This document shows, one piece after another, positions 35,018 through 43,327 of a stretch of 56,606 nucleotides of DNA (its first letter is position 1; each line of letters begins with the position of its first letter). The translations under genes were made by a program, and so were the position numbers. Source of the stretch: an uncultured Lachnospira sp. (GTDB taxonomy: Bacteria; Bacillota; Clostridia; Lachnospirales; Lachnospiraceae). Location of the stretch: positions 1 through 56,606 of the forward strand of contig CALWKC010000018.1 of NCBI GenBank assembly GCA_944381165.1, read 5' to 3'. Under the pieces are notes generated by a model. The model had not been told where the DNA came from and ran no database searches. It saw only the letters and a list, made by a program, of their open reading frames with translations.

Positions 35018-35122
35018 TCTCCATTCTGAAGCGTTTATTGCGAAGGACCGCGAAGAAAAATTCGCGCAGGCGATTTTTCTTCTGCGATAAGCGCTGTTTG
35101 TGACGCTCCGGCACAAACAGCG
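35018..35122 (-). repeat. R2 structured leader, copy B
   Basis: Same plan as copy A: H1 with arms CGCTGTTTGTG/CACAAACAGCG (35092-35122) and loop CCGGAGCGT; H2 GAAGAAAAA/TTTTTCTTC (35052-35082) with a bulged A; then ACGCTTCAG (35026-35034), which pairs with the H1 loop with one G-U and one C-A mismatch; then GGAGA and the larC ATG. Confidence 0.85.
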
Positions 35123-35158
35123 GTATGCAAAATAAGCTATCGAGCTTATTTTGCATAC
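35123..35158 (-). promoter_or_regulatory. Long hairpin between larB and larC
   Basis: Perfect 16-bp stem, arm GTATGCAAAATAAGCT, with a 4-nt loop and no U-run. It starts 26 nt after the larB stop and touches R2 copy B. Likely an RNA processing/stability or transcript-separation signal. Confidence 0.6.
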
Positions 35159-35184
35159 ATTCCTTATTTCTGTATCTGTAAAAT

Positions 35185-35943
35185 TTATTCCCTGCCGGCT
35201 CCGCTCTCCGCCAGCCTGTTAATCTGCGTCGCCATATACCCGGCACCGAAACCGTTATCAATATTCACAACCGCAATACCGTTCGCGCAGGAATTAATCA
35301 TTGTCAGCAGCGCCGATATGCCATGCATGCTTGCCCCGTAGCCTACAGAGGTCGGAACTGCTATCACGGGATTTCTCACAAGTCCGCCCAGCACACTCGC
35401 CAGCGCTCCCTCCATTCCAGCCACCGCAACCACGCAGTTGGCTCTCTGAATAATATCCATCTCAGATAAAAGCCTGTGAATACCGCTTACTCCTACATCA
35501 AAAATTCTGTCAACGTAAGTCCCAAAAAATTCGGCTGTCTGCGCCGCCTCCTCGGCGACCGGAATATCCGCCGTGCCCGCGCTGCAGACTGCAATTCTTC
35601 CGATATGCTGCTTGTCCGCTCTCTCAGCCTTTAAAATTCTTGAAACCTCATCATAGGTCACTTGCGGAAGCTCAGCCTTTACCAGCTCATACTGATGTCT
35701 TGTAGCCCTTGTCCCGAAAACCTCGCCGTTCTCCTCAAACATTTTTTTGTATATAGAGACAAGATACTCGTCCGGCTTATTGCTGCAATATATAACCTCG
35801 GGAAAGCCCTGACGCACCTTTCTGTGCTCATCGAGCTTGGCAAATCCCAAATCCTCAAACGGCTGTCTGGCAAACAGACGCTCTGCCTCGTCAACCGTTA
35901 GACTACCGTCCTGTACCTTTTTAAGAATCGTCTTTGTATCCAT
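35185..35943 (-). CDS. larB: Pyridinium-3,5-biscarboxylate mononucleotide synthase LarB
   Basis: A 252-aa enzyme, first step of nickel-pincer cofactor synthesis: carboxylates and hydrolyses nicotinate adenine dinucleotide. The PurE-like C-terminal half has GIHRLLSEMDIIQRANCVVAVAGMEGALASVLGGLV (about 150-185) and AVPTSVGYGASMHGISALLTMINSCANGIAVVNIDNGFGAGYMA (about 190-235). AAAGGA precedes the ATG at 35943. Operon with larC; larE and larA are not in the window. Confidence 0.94.
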   Translation of the reverse strand: MDTKTILKKVQDGSLTVDEAERLFARQPFEDLGFAKLDEHRKVRQGFPEVIYCSNKPDEYLVSIYKKMFEENGEVFGTRATRHQYELVKAELPQVTYDEVSRILKAERADKQHIGRIAVCSAGTADIPVAEEAAQTAEFFGTYVDRIFDVGVSGIHRLLSEMDIIQRANCVVAVAGMEGALASVLGGLVRNPVIAVPTSVGYGASMHGISALLTMINSCANGIAVVNIDNGFGAGYMATQINRLAESGAGRE

Positions 35944-36000
35944 ATATTCCTTTCCCTGCACATACTCAAACATAAATAAAATATTACTGTATTATTAGTA

Positions 36001-36669
36001 TCAGCCTTCGCCGGCATCCTTCTGCACAATAATATTATAAATTTCCTGCGGACTTTCAACAATACGCTTTGCGCCGCTCTCTCTCAAAAACGACGTCTCC
36101 CTGAAGCCCCATGAGACAATAATTCCATCCATATCCGCGTTTTCCGCCGTCTTAATATCAACCTCCGAATCTCCTATATAAACCGCGTCCCGGCGTTCTG
36201 TTTTCAAGAGGCTTAAAACCTCATTCACCGCATCAGGCGAAGGCTTTCTTTTTACTCCCTCACGCTCTCCGAACACTGCGTCAAAAAGGCCGGGAAAATA
36301 TTTCTCACACAAAATCTTTACCGCAAAATCGGCTTTGTTTGAAATAACAGCAGTTTTGACTCCGCTTTCCCTCAATTTGGCCAGCAGCTCGACAATGCCG
36401 TTATATGGTTTTGTCTTGTCGGCACAATGCTCCCTGTAATATGTCTTAAAATCCGCAAAAACACCGTCTGTAATCTCACTGTCCGTGCCGTCCGGTACAG
36501 CTTGGCATATAAGATTTCTTATGCCGTTTCCTACAAACTTCAGCACCTCATCCAGTCTTCTCTCCGGAAATCCGGCCTTTGACAGCGCAAAATTCAGGCT
36601 GTCTGCCAAATCTTCAATCGTATTGAGAACTGTTCCGTCCAAATCAAAAATCGCAAGCTTATATTTCAT
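36001..36669 (-). CDS. HAD-superfamily hydrolase, phosphoglycolate-phosphatase-like
   Basis: A 222-aa phosphatase. Motif I FDLDGTVLNT (about 8-17) carries the nucleophile Asp. Motif II TAVISNKADFA lies near 108, motif III KPSPDAVNEVL near 145 and motif IV YIGDSEVDIKTAENADM near 168. The four-helix cap follows motif I. Gph-like; the substrate could be phosphoglycolate or another small phosphate ester. The start at 36669 follows GGAG. It lies 57 bp upstream of larB in the same direction, so it may be in the lar transcript. Confidence 0.9.
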   Translation of the reverse strand: MKYKLAIFDLDGTVLNTIEDLADSLNFALSKAGFPERRLDEVLKFVGNGIRNLICQAVPDGTDSEITDGVFADFKTYYREHCADKTKPYNGIVELLAKLRESGVKTAVISNKADFAVKILCEKYFPGLFDAVFGEREGVKRKPSPDAVNEVLSLLKTERRDAVYIGDSEVDIKTAENADMDGIIVSWGFRETSFLRESGAKRIVESPQEIYNIIVQKDAGEG

Positions 36670-36741
36670 GTGCAGCAGTCTCCGTTTCAAATCTTTTTAG
36701 CATATTGTAACACCTTAGTGTCAACGCCGTCCAGACTGATA

Positions 36742-36787
36742 TGAGGGTATCCCTCAAGTCATTTAATAACTTTTGAGACACCCTCAC
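36742..36787. repeat. Stem-loop between the permease and HAD genes
   Basis: GAGGGT-x-CTCAA pairs with TTGAG-x-ACCCTC; no U-run on either strand. Probably the 3' end signal of the permease transcript but not a classical terminator. Confidence 0.45.
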
Positions 36788-36809
36788 ATTATCTATATTA
36801 TTTCCCATT

Positions 36810-38972
36810 TTAAAAGATAACCAGAAAATTAAGTACAAAAATACCGGCCAATATTAATGCAACTAAGATTACCGGCTCAATAAATGCATTTATTCTTTTT
36901 GCAACAAGCCCTCCTGCAAACTTTGCCAAAAGCATTGCGCACAAACCAATAGCTATTCTTACCGCCAGCCTTGCAATAATCAGTGCCTGTATAGACATGC
37001 CTGCGACAATATTTCTAACTGATTTAAATGCCAATATTCCCGTTCCCATATAATCGCCTACAAATCCAAGACTTATCAGCGGCGCGTCATTATACGGCAG
37101 ATCATACATCTTATTGACGCAGATATAATCTATAATACAGATTGTCAGTACAATACCAACAGTATATATAATACTTCCCGCCATTCTGCGCCTATTTATC
37201 CATGTTCTTCCATTTGCCGACGAACGTGCAATAAAATTCATTCCGGTGCTGTATTCAAGCGCTTTTCCTCTTGAAACCACAAGAAAAACCGAAGTAATCA
37301 TAAATACGGTTATAATATACTCCCTTGTCCTTCCATATCTTCCAAAAAACTGCTCGTAGCCTCTGTCGGAGATAAGCCAGCTATCTGTTCCATACTCCTC
37401 TTTTACTTCTGATATATACTGCAATTTAGAAACCAACTCCTGTTTATTGCGTAAGGCATACTCTAACACCTCTGCGCTTTTTACAGCGTTAAGAAAAGCT
37501 TCCTCCGGGATTTCTTTATTTTTATATGGCTCCTGCATATCGCTCAGTTCCTTCCGCGCCTTTTCAAGCTCACTCTGAATCAATTCAATTTCATTTTTAA
37601 TATCAGAATAGTCCTTACCGCCCTCTGCGAGATATATTTCATCGTACTCCTTTTGAGAATCGGTAAATTCCATTTTGCCTGAAGTGCATATATATCCGGT
37701 AAGCACAAGAACAACTGCTATTACTACAATACCTTTTCCTGTAAATATAAGCTTATGTATCTCTTTTAAAATAACGCAATATCCCGACAATATTCTTTGA
37801 TAAAATTCTCCAATTTTTTCAAAAAACTTTTTAATAACTCCTGTTTTCTCAAACGGTCTCATTCTGCTGCTCTTCACCATAGCTGTGATAAAAGCAATAA
37901 CGGCAGCTGCGAAAACGCTTAAAACAAGTATAAATCTTACAGAAAATACATACTTTCCAAAGCCCCAGTTCTGATATTCCGAGAGCAGATTATTTATATC
38001 CAGGAAATTAACTATATTTACAAATCTTAAAATACTGTTTTTGCTGTGGATATCTATATTAATATATAAAAGGAATTCAACACCGCATAAAATAATACTT
38101 AACATCAGAACGGCATTCCTGTTTCTGATTACTGTAAACAGCGCAAGAAAAATGCTTCCAAGCATTGCCAGAACGGCAGACGAAGCAATATAGAGAAGCC
38201 CTATATATTGGGCAATGCTGCATCTGCCGATAAAGCTGCTCATTATCTCTATCGATTGCACAGGCGTATTAAAAAAATCTCCCCAGCCATATATGCAGAT
38301 GGAAGTAATAAATGTTGTAATGTAAAAAAGCAATGTGACAAAAAAGGACGCAGCCCATACGAAAATATATCTTTTTAATTCGAGAACAGCCCTTCCTTTT
38401 TTTGCACAGTGAATAATCTGCCACACACCATTTTCACGCTCTTTAAAACACTCGTAGAGCACGGCGATTATACAGGCTGCAGCGATATAATACATATATT
38501 TATAATTAAACAAACTTTCCGCAGCCACATCGTTAGTCAGTTTAACCTGTACATCGCGTATCTTCCCGAAATCTTTTGCGGTTTTTATTATATTATTGTA
38601 AGAATAGCTGCTTTTGTCGGAAAACAATCGTTTACCCTGCATCTCGTCAGCTCTTTCAATCACCGAGTTAGTTTTTGAAGAAAATCCGGAAAGATAACTT
38701 AATTTTTTTCTCATTTTTATCTTTGCCTGAGAAATTTCAAGTCCATTATCAGTATCTTTCTTTATTCTGTCCACTAATTCCTGTGATGCGCTTTCAAAAT
38801 CCAAGCCTGTAAATTCCGCAGTAAGAGAATTATATTCCTTTGAAATATTCTTAATTTCATTAAAGCTCAGACCACCCATCTGATAATAAACAAACAGACC
38901 TGCATTTATTACCACGCAAGATATTATTATGATTATAATTTTTTTTGATAAAATTCTCTTAAACTCCTGCAT
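36810..38972 (-). CDS. Large ABC-2-like permease with duplicated architecture
   Basis: A 720-aa membrane protein made of two similar halves (about 1-380 and 395-720). Each begins with a TM helix, then a soluble helical/coiled extracytoplasmic segment (about 35-150 and 420-560), then five or six TM helices. The first half has the WQIIHCAKKGRAVLELKRYIF pattern seen in ABC-2 type permeases after the second helix. No ATPase gene is in this cluster, so a partner would be encoded elsewhere. The ATG at 38972 follows GAGGGG. It is the last gene of the AT-rich lipoprotein/LytTR island; the role may be peptide export or immunity, but that is only inference. Confidence 0.65.
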   Translation of the reverse strand: MQEFKRILSKKIIIIIISCVVINAGLFVYYQMGGLSFNEIKNISKEYNSLTAEFTGLDFESASQELVDRIKKDTDNGLEISQAKIKMRKKLSYLSGFSSKTNSVIERADEMQGKRLFSDKSSYSYNNIIKTAKDFGKIRDVQVKLTNDVAAESLFNYKYMYYIAAACIIAVLYECFKERENGVWQIIHCAKKGRAVLELKRYIFVWAASFFVTLLFYITTFITSICIYGWGDFFNTPVQSIEIMSSFIGRCSIAQYIGLLYIASSAVLAMLGSIFLALFTVIRNRNAVLMLSIILCGVEFLLYINIDIHSKNSILRFVNIVNFLDINNLLSEYQNWGFGKYVFSVRFILVLSVFAAAVIAFITAMVKSSRMRPFEKTGVIKKFFEKIGEFYQRILSGYCVILKEIHKLIFTGKGIVVIAVVLVLTGYICTSGKMEFTDSQKEYDEIYLAEGGKDYSDIKNEIELIQSELEKARKELSDMQEPYKNKEIPEEAFLNAVKSAEVLEYALRNKQELVSKLQYISEVKEEYGTDSWLISDRGYEQFFGRYGRTREYIITVFMITSVFLVVSRGKALEYSTGMNFIARSSANGRTWINRRRMAGSIIYTVGIVLTICIIDYICVNKMYDLPYNDAPLISLGFVGDYMGTGILAFKSVRNIVAGMSIQALIIARLAVRIAIGLCAMLLAKFAGGLVAKRINAFIEPVILVALILAGIFVLNFLVIF

Positions 38973-38996
38973 AGTCCCCTCCCCACGCAATTCAGT

Positions 38997-39695
38997 TTAA
39001 TCTTTAACCGCCGCTCCAATCCATAATGTCTCAAAGCCTTGTCTTCTTCTCAACGCAACATTAAATAAATTTCCGTTTATTAATATTATACCATCATTAT
39101 AAGACTGAACTTTATTAATATTCACTATGCATTGCCTTGATATTTGAACAAACTCCTCACTATCAAGCTCACACATAATGAGATGCAGCGACATGGGACT
39201 TCTAAACGGCACACCATTTACAAAAATCTGTGTTTCTCCGTTATACGCCAGTATAAAATCTATATTTTTCTGCTTGATATATATCTTTTTTCTTTTATAT
39301 GATACAGGCAGCTCAGCTTCATGAATGATTGTGCTTAATGTATACTTAAACGCCTCCTGTATTTCATAATCACTAAACGGCTTGGTTATGTACTTTACCG
39401 CATTTAATTTGTACCCCTCTCTCCACATATCAGCCATTACAGTCTCAATTATAACTTTACACTCAGGGCTCTTTTCTTTTAATCTGTATACTGCGTCAAG
39501 TCCTTTCATTCCGTTAATTCCTATTTCGACAAACGCTATATCAAATTTTTTTCCTGTTGCAAGCAGTTCTTCTTCTGAGATGCACATTGTAATGTCTGCA
39601 CTGTATGACGTACCTGAAATAGCATTATTAATTATCAGTCTAAGATGCTCACAGACTTCATTATTATCGTCACATATAGCAATATTTATCTTCAC
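38997..39695 (-). CDS. LytTR-family response regulator with Glu at the phosphoacceptor position
   Basis: A 232-aa AgrA/ComE-like regulator. Receiver (1-120): acidic pair Asp9-Asp10 in CDDN and Lys105 in ITKPF are present. The phosphoacceptor position, normally Asp in a 'LDI' motif, is Glu57 in FVEIGINGMKG. C-terminal LytTR DNA-binding domain (about 130-230) with FVQISRQCIVNINKV near 185. Glu often mimics phospho-Asp, so it may be active without a kinase; no kinase gene is nearby. GTG start after GGGGGG. A 21-bp direct repeat typical of LytTR sites lies at 43178-43213, before the exported-protein gene of the same island. Confidence 0.88.
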   Translation of the reverse strand: MKINIAICDDNNEVCEHLRLIINNAISGTSYSADITMCISEEELLATGKKFDIAFVEIGINGMKGLDAVYRLKEKSPECKVIIETVMADMWREGYKLNAVKYITKPFSDYEIQEAFKYTLSTIIHEAELPVSYKRKKIYIKQKNIDFILAYNGETQIFVNGVPFRSPMSLHLIMCELDSEEFVQISRQCIVNINKVQSYNDGIILINGNLFNVALRRRQGFETLWIGAAVKD

Positions 39696-39762
39696 AGTAT
39701 CCCCCCTGTTAAATTATCAAATAATCTATACTGCCGCAAAACCGTTTTCTGTAAAGTTTTGC

Positions 39763-41031
39763 TTATTCATGCTCAAGTTTTTTCCAGACGCACTCAGCTC
39801 CCGACTTTATATCTTCTTTTTTAATATACCCAAGCCCGCTGAAACCTATTTTAGTATCCCTTCCTTCATTTTGTGCAAATATCTCCGTAAACATATATTG
39901 CTCATCGCCAAAAAAAGCAAAGCTCTCACCTGTGCAGTCTATGGTATTTATAAGAGTTCCGTCAGGCGATACAACACTGCAAAATGTATCATAATATAAT
40001 TGTGAATTACGCTTTGCGGTAGACACCCAGAAACGATTGTCTACATATATATACTCTCCGTCAAAAGAAATCTCTGCCACTCTCGTTGACTCGTCTGCAT
40101 CCAGCAGCTTCTTTGTCTCTTTAGTCTTAACATTATAATTATACAGTCCGTCATTATACTGATAGTAATATATATCTCCTGTTTCTTCATTTATACAATA
40201 ATCAGTAATATTTGCATCAAGTACCTTACCGGCCTTTCCCGTCTGATATTCATACGCATAAAGACCATTGTAAGATTCATTGACTATTACCGTTTCTTTT
40301 TCTTCATCTCTTTCCACTGTCGCAGTTCTTATAAGAAAATACAGCCTGTCACCATAGCTTTTTGCTGCTGAAATTGCAGCTCCTTTTCCTGTATATTCTA
40401 CTACGACCTCCTCGCTTTTATCCTTAAGAGAATACCTCTTTATAGTCTCAGTCGCCTCCTCTTCACCGCCTAAATGTCCAAGCAGACTATATACATAAAC
40501 ATAATCATCATGAAACACCAAATTTGTTCCACTCTCTTCAAGTAAAGAAGAAACAAGCGCTATTCTCTCACGCTGGCTTCCATCAGGAGAAAACCTTACA
40601 AGATATCCCATTGAATCCAAAAGATATAAATTTTCCTTATAGTAATACACCGCACTGTTTAAATAAAACGTTGCCATATTATTACCTTTTGAATATTCCA
40701 TTCCAACATACGCGTTACACCCGTCATCTGCGTGATTACAATCCGCTTTTCCACACACGGGATAACTCTCCTGTGTCTCTTCATCAAAAAATAAAAGAAA
40801 CGACGCGGTATTCCAATCCCCTATATAGTAATAACCGCCCTCAGCTTTTGCAAATGTATGAACATACGTTCCCCAGTACGGCTGCGTATCTTCGTCGCTA
40901 ACACCTATATCGTTCACTTCAAGCATATCCATGTCATTTTGAATAACTGACTTTTGAAACTCTTTTTTGCCGCAGCCTGAAAAACTGACCGCCATACATA
41001 CAATAAGAACTATAAAAAACCACCTTTTCAT
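39763..41031 (-). CDS. Lipoprotein with predicted beta-propeller-like domain
   Basis: A 422-aa lipoprotein: lipobox VSFSGC (Cys near 20) after a basic-hydrophobic signal. The mature part has repeated YYY/YFL-rich strands (YYIGDWNTASFLLFF, YYKENLYLLDSMGYLVRF, YVYVYSLLG, RLYFLIRT, YYYQYNDGLYNYN) spaced about 40-50 residues, suggesting a propeller of the DUF5050 kind. A Cys/His patch CGKADCNHADDGC near 97-109 may bind a metal. Function unknown. Part of the LytTR-permease island. Confidence 0.72.
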   Translation of the reverse strand: MKRWFFIVLIVCMAVSFSGCGKKEFQKSVIQNDMDMLEVNDIGVSDEDTQPYWGTYVHTFAKAEGGYYYIGDWNTASFLLFFDEETQESYPVCGKADCNHADDGCNAYVGMEYSKGNNMATFYLNSAVYYYKENLYLLDSMGYLVRFSPDGSQRERIALVSSLLEESGTNLVFHDDYVYVYSLLGHLGGEEEATETIKRYSLKDKSEEVVVEYTGKGAAISAAKSYGDRLYFLIRTATVERDEEKETVIVNESYNGLYAYEYQTGKAGKVLDANITDYCINEETGDIYYYQYNDGLYNYNVKTKETKKLLDADESTRVAEISFDGEYIYVDNRFWVSTAKRNSQLYYDTFCSVVSPDGTLINTIDCTGESFAFFGDEQYMFTEIFAQNEGRDTKIGFSGLGYIKKEDIKSGAECVWKKLEHE

Positions 41032-41086
41032 GAGCCACTCCCCCTTTTATAAACTTCATGATTACTTATTAAACAATCTATTACAC

Positions 41087-41827
41087 TCATGTAAGTCTGT
41101 ACAACAAATATTCGTAAAAAACTGCCCCTGCACGTAAAGAAATAAAATCATACTCAATATAATAATATGCCTCTTCTGACACACCGCTGTCATAATCTGC
41201 CCTTACGCCAATAAACGTTCCGTCAAAAGCGTCCTTAATATACTTTTCCGCTTCCTCATCTGTCATCTCATATTCATTGCCATACAGTTCAAGAAACGTG
41301 CAAAGATAAAGCTCTCCGTCATAATCCGCATCAACCGTACAGCTTGAACCCAGACTATATTCTTCAAAAGGCTTTGTAACTTCTCCATATTGATATTGTT
41401 TTACAAACGAGCCCGGACGGTTATACACCGTATATGTCACACTCTCAAGTCCTTCTCTTTCTATATCCTCGGGAAGACTCCATGCTTTGTGGTATATATA
41501 ACGTGTAAAAGACTCTCCCTCATAAGTATCGTTTGGATCTTTGCTAGGATACGATGCTGAATAACACGTATAATTGGATGCACATTCCTGAACAAATGTT
41601 TTGCCCGTTAAATACTTATCAAGCAGCGGATATGTAATCTCATATCCTAGATATTTTTCTTTTCTGTAATTCAATCCGTTTTCTCTGTACTCTTCCACAT
41701 TATAGGGTCTTTCAACTGTACCCGGCTCGTAATATACCTTTTCCTTTTCTTCTCCGCAGCCGGCCAAAACTGCCGTACACGTAATTATCACGGCAATTAT
41801 TAACGCCATTCCTTTTTTTATTGCCAT
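41087..41827 (-). CDS. Lipoprotein, paralogue 1 of a tandem pair
   Basis: A 246-aa lipoprotein with lipobox VLAGC near 23, then an EEKEKVYYEPGTVERPYNVEEY linker. A ~190-residue domain follows with LGYEITYPLL, PSKDPNDTYEGESFTRYIYHKAW, VTYTVYNRPGSFVKQYQYGEV and SSCTVDADYDGELYLCTFLELYGNEYEMTDEE. It is clearly homologous along its length to the next gene upstream, so a tandem duplication. No family recognised. RBS GGAGGG. Confidence 0.7.
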   Translation of the reverse strand: MAIKKGMALIIAVIITCTAVLAGCGEEKEKVYYEPGTVERPYNVEEYRENGLNYRKEKYLGYEITYPLLDKYLTGKTFVQECASNYTCYSASYPSKDPNDTYEGESFTRYIYHKAWSLPEDIEREGLESVTYTVYNRPGSFVKQYQYGEVTKPFEEYSLGSSCTVDADYDGELYLCTFLELYGNEYEMTDEEAEKYIKDAFDGTFIGVRADYDSGVSEEAYYYIEYDFISLRAGAVFYEYLLYRLT

Positions 41828-41855
41828 AACACACCCTCCCCTCTGAAAAATGCAC

Positions 41856-42623
41856 TCACTCCAATATCAATCTGTACAGCGAATATTCATATACATCATC
41901 ATCTGTTTCCTGCACGTTATCATAATTATATTCAAGACTGTAATACGCCTCTTCCGACTCGCAGCTATCATAATCTGCCCTTACGCCAATAAAAGTTCCG
42001 TCAAAAGCTTTTATAATATATTCATCCTCTTCTTCATCTGTCATCTCATAATCATTTCCATACAGTTCAAGGAGCGTACAAAGATAAAGTTCTCCGTCGT
42101 AATCCGCATCAACCGTACAGCTTGAAACAAGACTATATCCTCCCTTTGGATTTACAGCCGCCTCTCCCTTTGGTTTGACAACCTCACCCTGCTGGTACAC
42201 TTTTACAAATGAACCCTGCCGGTTATATACCGTATATGTCACGCTCGCAAGCCCTTCCCTTTTTATATCCTCAGGAATACTCCACGGCTTATGATAAATA
42301 TAACGCGTAAAAGGCTCCCCGTCATATTTGTCGTTTGGGTCTTTAGTCGGATAATCAGCTGCACAACACATATACTTATATGTAATACCCTGAACATATA
42401 TTTTATCTGCAATATTTTTCTCAATTACAGGATATGTAATCTCATATCCCAGATAGTTTTCTTTTCTGTATTTCAATCCGTTTTCTTCATATTCCTCTGC
42501 CTTGTATGGCTCCTCTACCGTCCCAGGCTCATGATAAACCTTTTCTTCTCCACAACCGGATAAAATTAACGCGAATACAATTATAACAGCACTTAAACAA
42601 GCTGCTCTCTTTAATCCTGTCAA
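41856..42623 (-). CDS. Lipoprotein, paralogue 2 of a tandem pair
   Basis: A 255-aa lipoprotein with lipobox ILSGC near 23, sharing with its neighbour the blocks VYHEPGTVEEPYKAEEY, LGYEITYPVIEK, PTKDPNDKYDGEPFTRYIYHKPW, YNRQGSFVKVYQQGEV and SSCTVDADYDGELYLCTLLELYGNDYEMTDEEEDEYI. It has a short GEAAVNPKGGY insertion. It starts at a TTG after GGGGGG because the nearby ATG is out of frame. The two copies have diverged clearly, so the duplication is not recent. Confidence 0.7.
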   Translation of the reverse strand: MTGLKRAACLSAVIIVFALILSGCGEEKVYHEPGTVEEPYKAEEYEENGLKYRKENYLGYEITYPVIEKNIADKIYVQGITYKYMCCAADYPTKDPNDKYDGEPFTRYIYHKPWSIPEDIKREGLASVTYTVYNRQGSFVKVYQQGEVVKPKGEAAVNPKGGYSLVSSCTVDADYDGELYLCTLLELYGNDYEMTDEEEDEYIIKAFDGTFIGVRADYDSCESEEAYYSLEYNYDNVQETDDDVYEYSLYRLILE

Positions 42624-42642
42624 ACCACATCCCCCCTGCTTT

Positions 42643-42682
42643 AGAAAAATATGCCGGTATATTTTATACCGGCATATTTTAT
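42643..42682 (-). terminator. Hairpin after the small exported-protein gene
   Basis: AATATGCCGGTAT/ATACCGGCATATT stem, minus-strand U5 tract, between the exported-protein gene and the lipoprotein genes. It may limit read-through from the LytTR-controlled promoter. Confidence 0.7.
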
Positions 42683-42688
42683 TTAAAA

Positions 42689-43075
42689 TTATTGTTTTGC
42701 CGCACTGACCATCTGAGAATGTGAATACCCTTCGCTGGTGTAAAAATAATAATCAGCTTCTACGTAATCAACGCCGAGCTGAAGGCTGGCACTGTCACTT
42801 ATATGATATGCATTTTCACCATAAGCATACAGATATGTAACATTATATGGATTTGTGGCCTTGCCATTAAGGCGCATCTCCTCAACCGAAATATCAGAAT
42901 CTGCCGAAGCATACGCATCCAGATAATCTATCTCGACCTTCATTAGTACATGATATGGCAATTCATACCAATCAGATGTAGCCACGCCTCCAGCCAAAAC
43001 GCTTACAGTTCCAGAAAGACATATCGCAGCAGTGAGAACTGCTGCTGCAGCAATCTTAAAATAGTTTCTTCTCAT
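42689..43075 (-). CDS. Small exported protein, unknown
   Basis: A 128-aa protein with a Sec signal peptide (about 1-28, AAAAVLTAAICLSGTVSVLAGG). The mature part is ~100 residues, rich in Tyr, Ser and acidic residues (YLDAYASADSDISVEEM, YVEADYYFYTSEGYSHSQMV) without cysteine after the signal. It may be an extracellular effector or bacteriocin-like peptide. It does not clearly match lactococcin 972. First gene of the island, with a promoter and LytTR-type repeats upstream. Confidence 0.68.
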   Translation of the reverse strand: MRRNYFKIAAAAVLTAAICLSGTVSVLAGGVATSDWYELPYHVLMKVEIDYLDAYASADSDISVEEMRLNGKATNPYNVTYLYAYGENAYHISDSASLQLGVDYVEADYYFYTSEGYSHSQMVSAAKQ

Positions 43076-43144
43076 TTTTGTTTTTCACCCCCCTATTCTT
43101 TTGTTATTTACAATGCACGTGCAATCGCTATTACTTACAATTTG

Positions 43145-43173
43145 ATATTATCATATTAAAACTTTACTTTCAA
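43145..43173 (-). promoter_or_regulatory. Promoter of the small exported-protein gene
   Basis: Minus strand TTGAAA (43173-43168), 17-bp spacer, TAATAT (43150-43145), about 70 bp before the start codon. Confidence 0.6.
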
Positions 43174-43177
43174 CCAA

Positions 43178-43213
43178 AACTCTATGAACGCACGTTATAA
43201 CTCCGTGAACGTA
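43178..43213 (-). promoter_or_regulatory. LytTR-type direct-repeat operator
   Basis: Two direct repeats on the minus strand, CGTTCA-xx-GAGTT, exactly 21 bp apart (TGAACG on the plus strand at 43185-43190 and 43206-43211). LytTR regulators of the AgrA/ComE/PlnC type bind two 9-bp repeats separated by 12 bp, which gives the same 21-bp period. The repeats end about 5 bp before the -35 box. Likely target of the LytTR regulator in this island. Confidence 0.65.
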
Positions 43214-43327
43214 TAACTCAATCCTGTAAACATATGCCCAGACACAGTCCAATAGTAAAATATTCAGCTTCTATTATAAAGTTCAGTCGCATAAAATTTT
43301 ACATATTTAATTTTGCGGGAGTTTGAT

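Noticed and set aside
42689-43075. Lactococcin 972-type bacteriocin
   Set aside because: Size and signal peptide fit, but the conserved Trp/Tyr/His pattern is not convincing and no companion ATPase is nearby.
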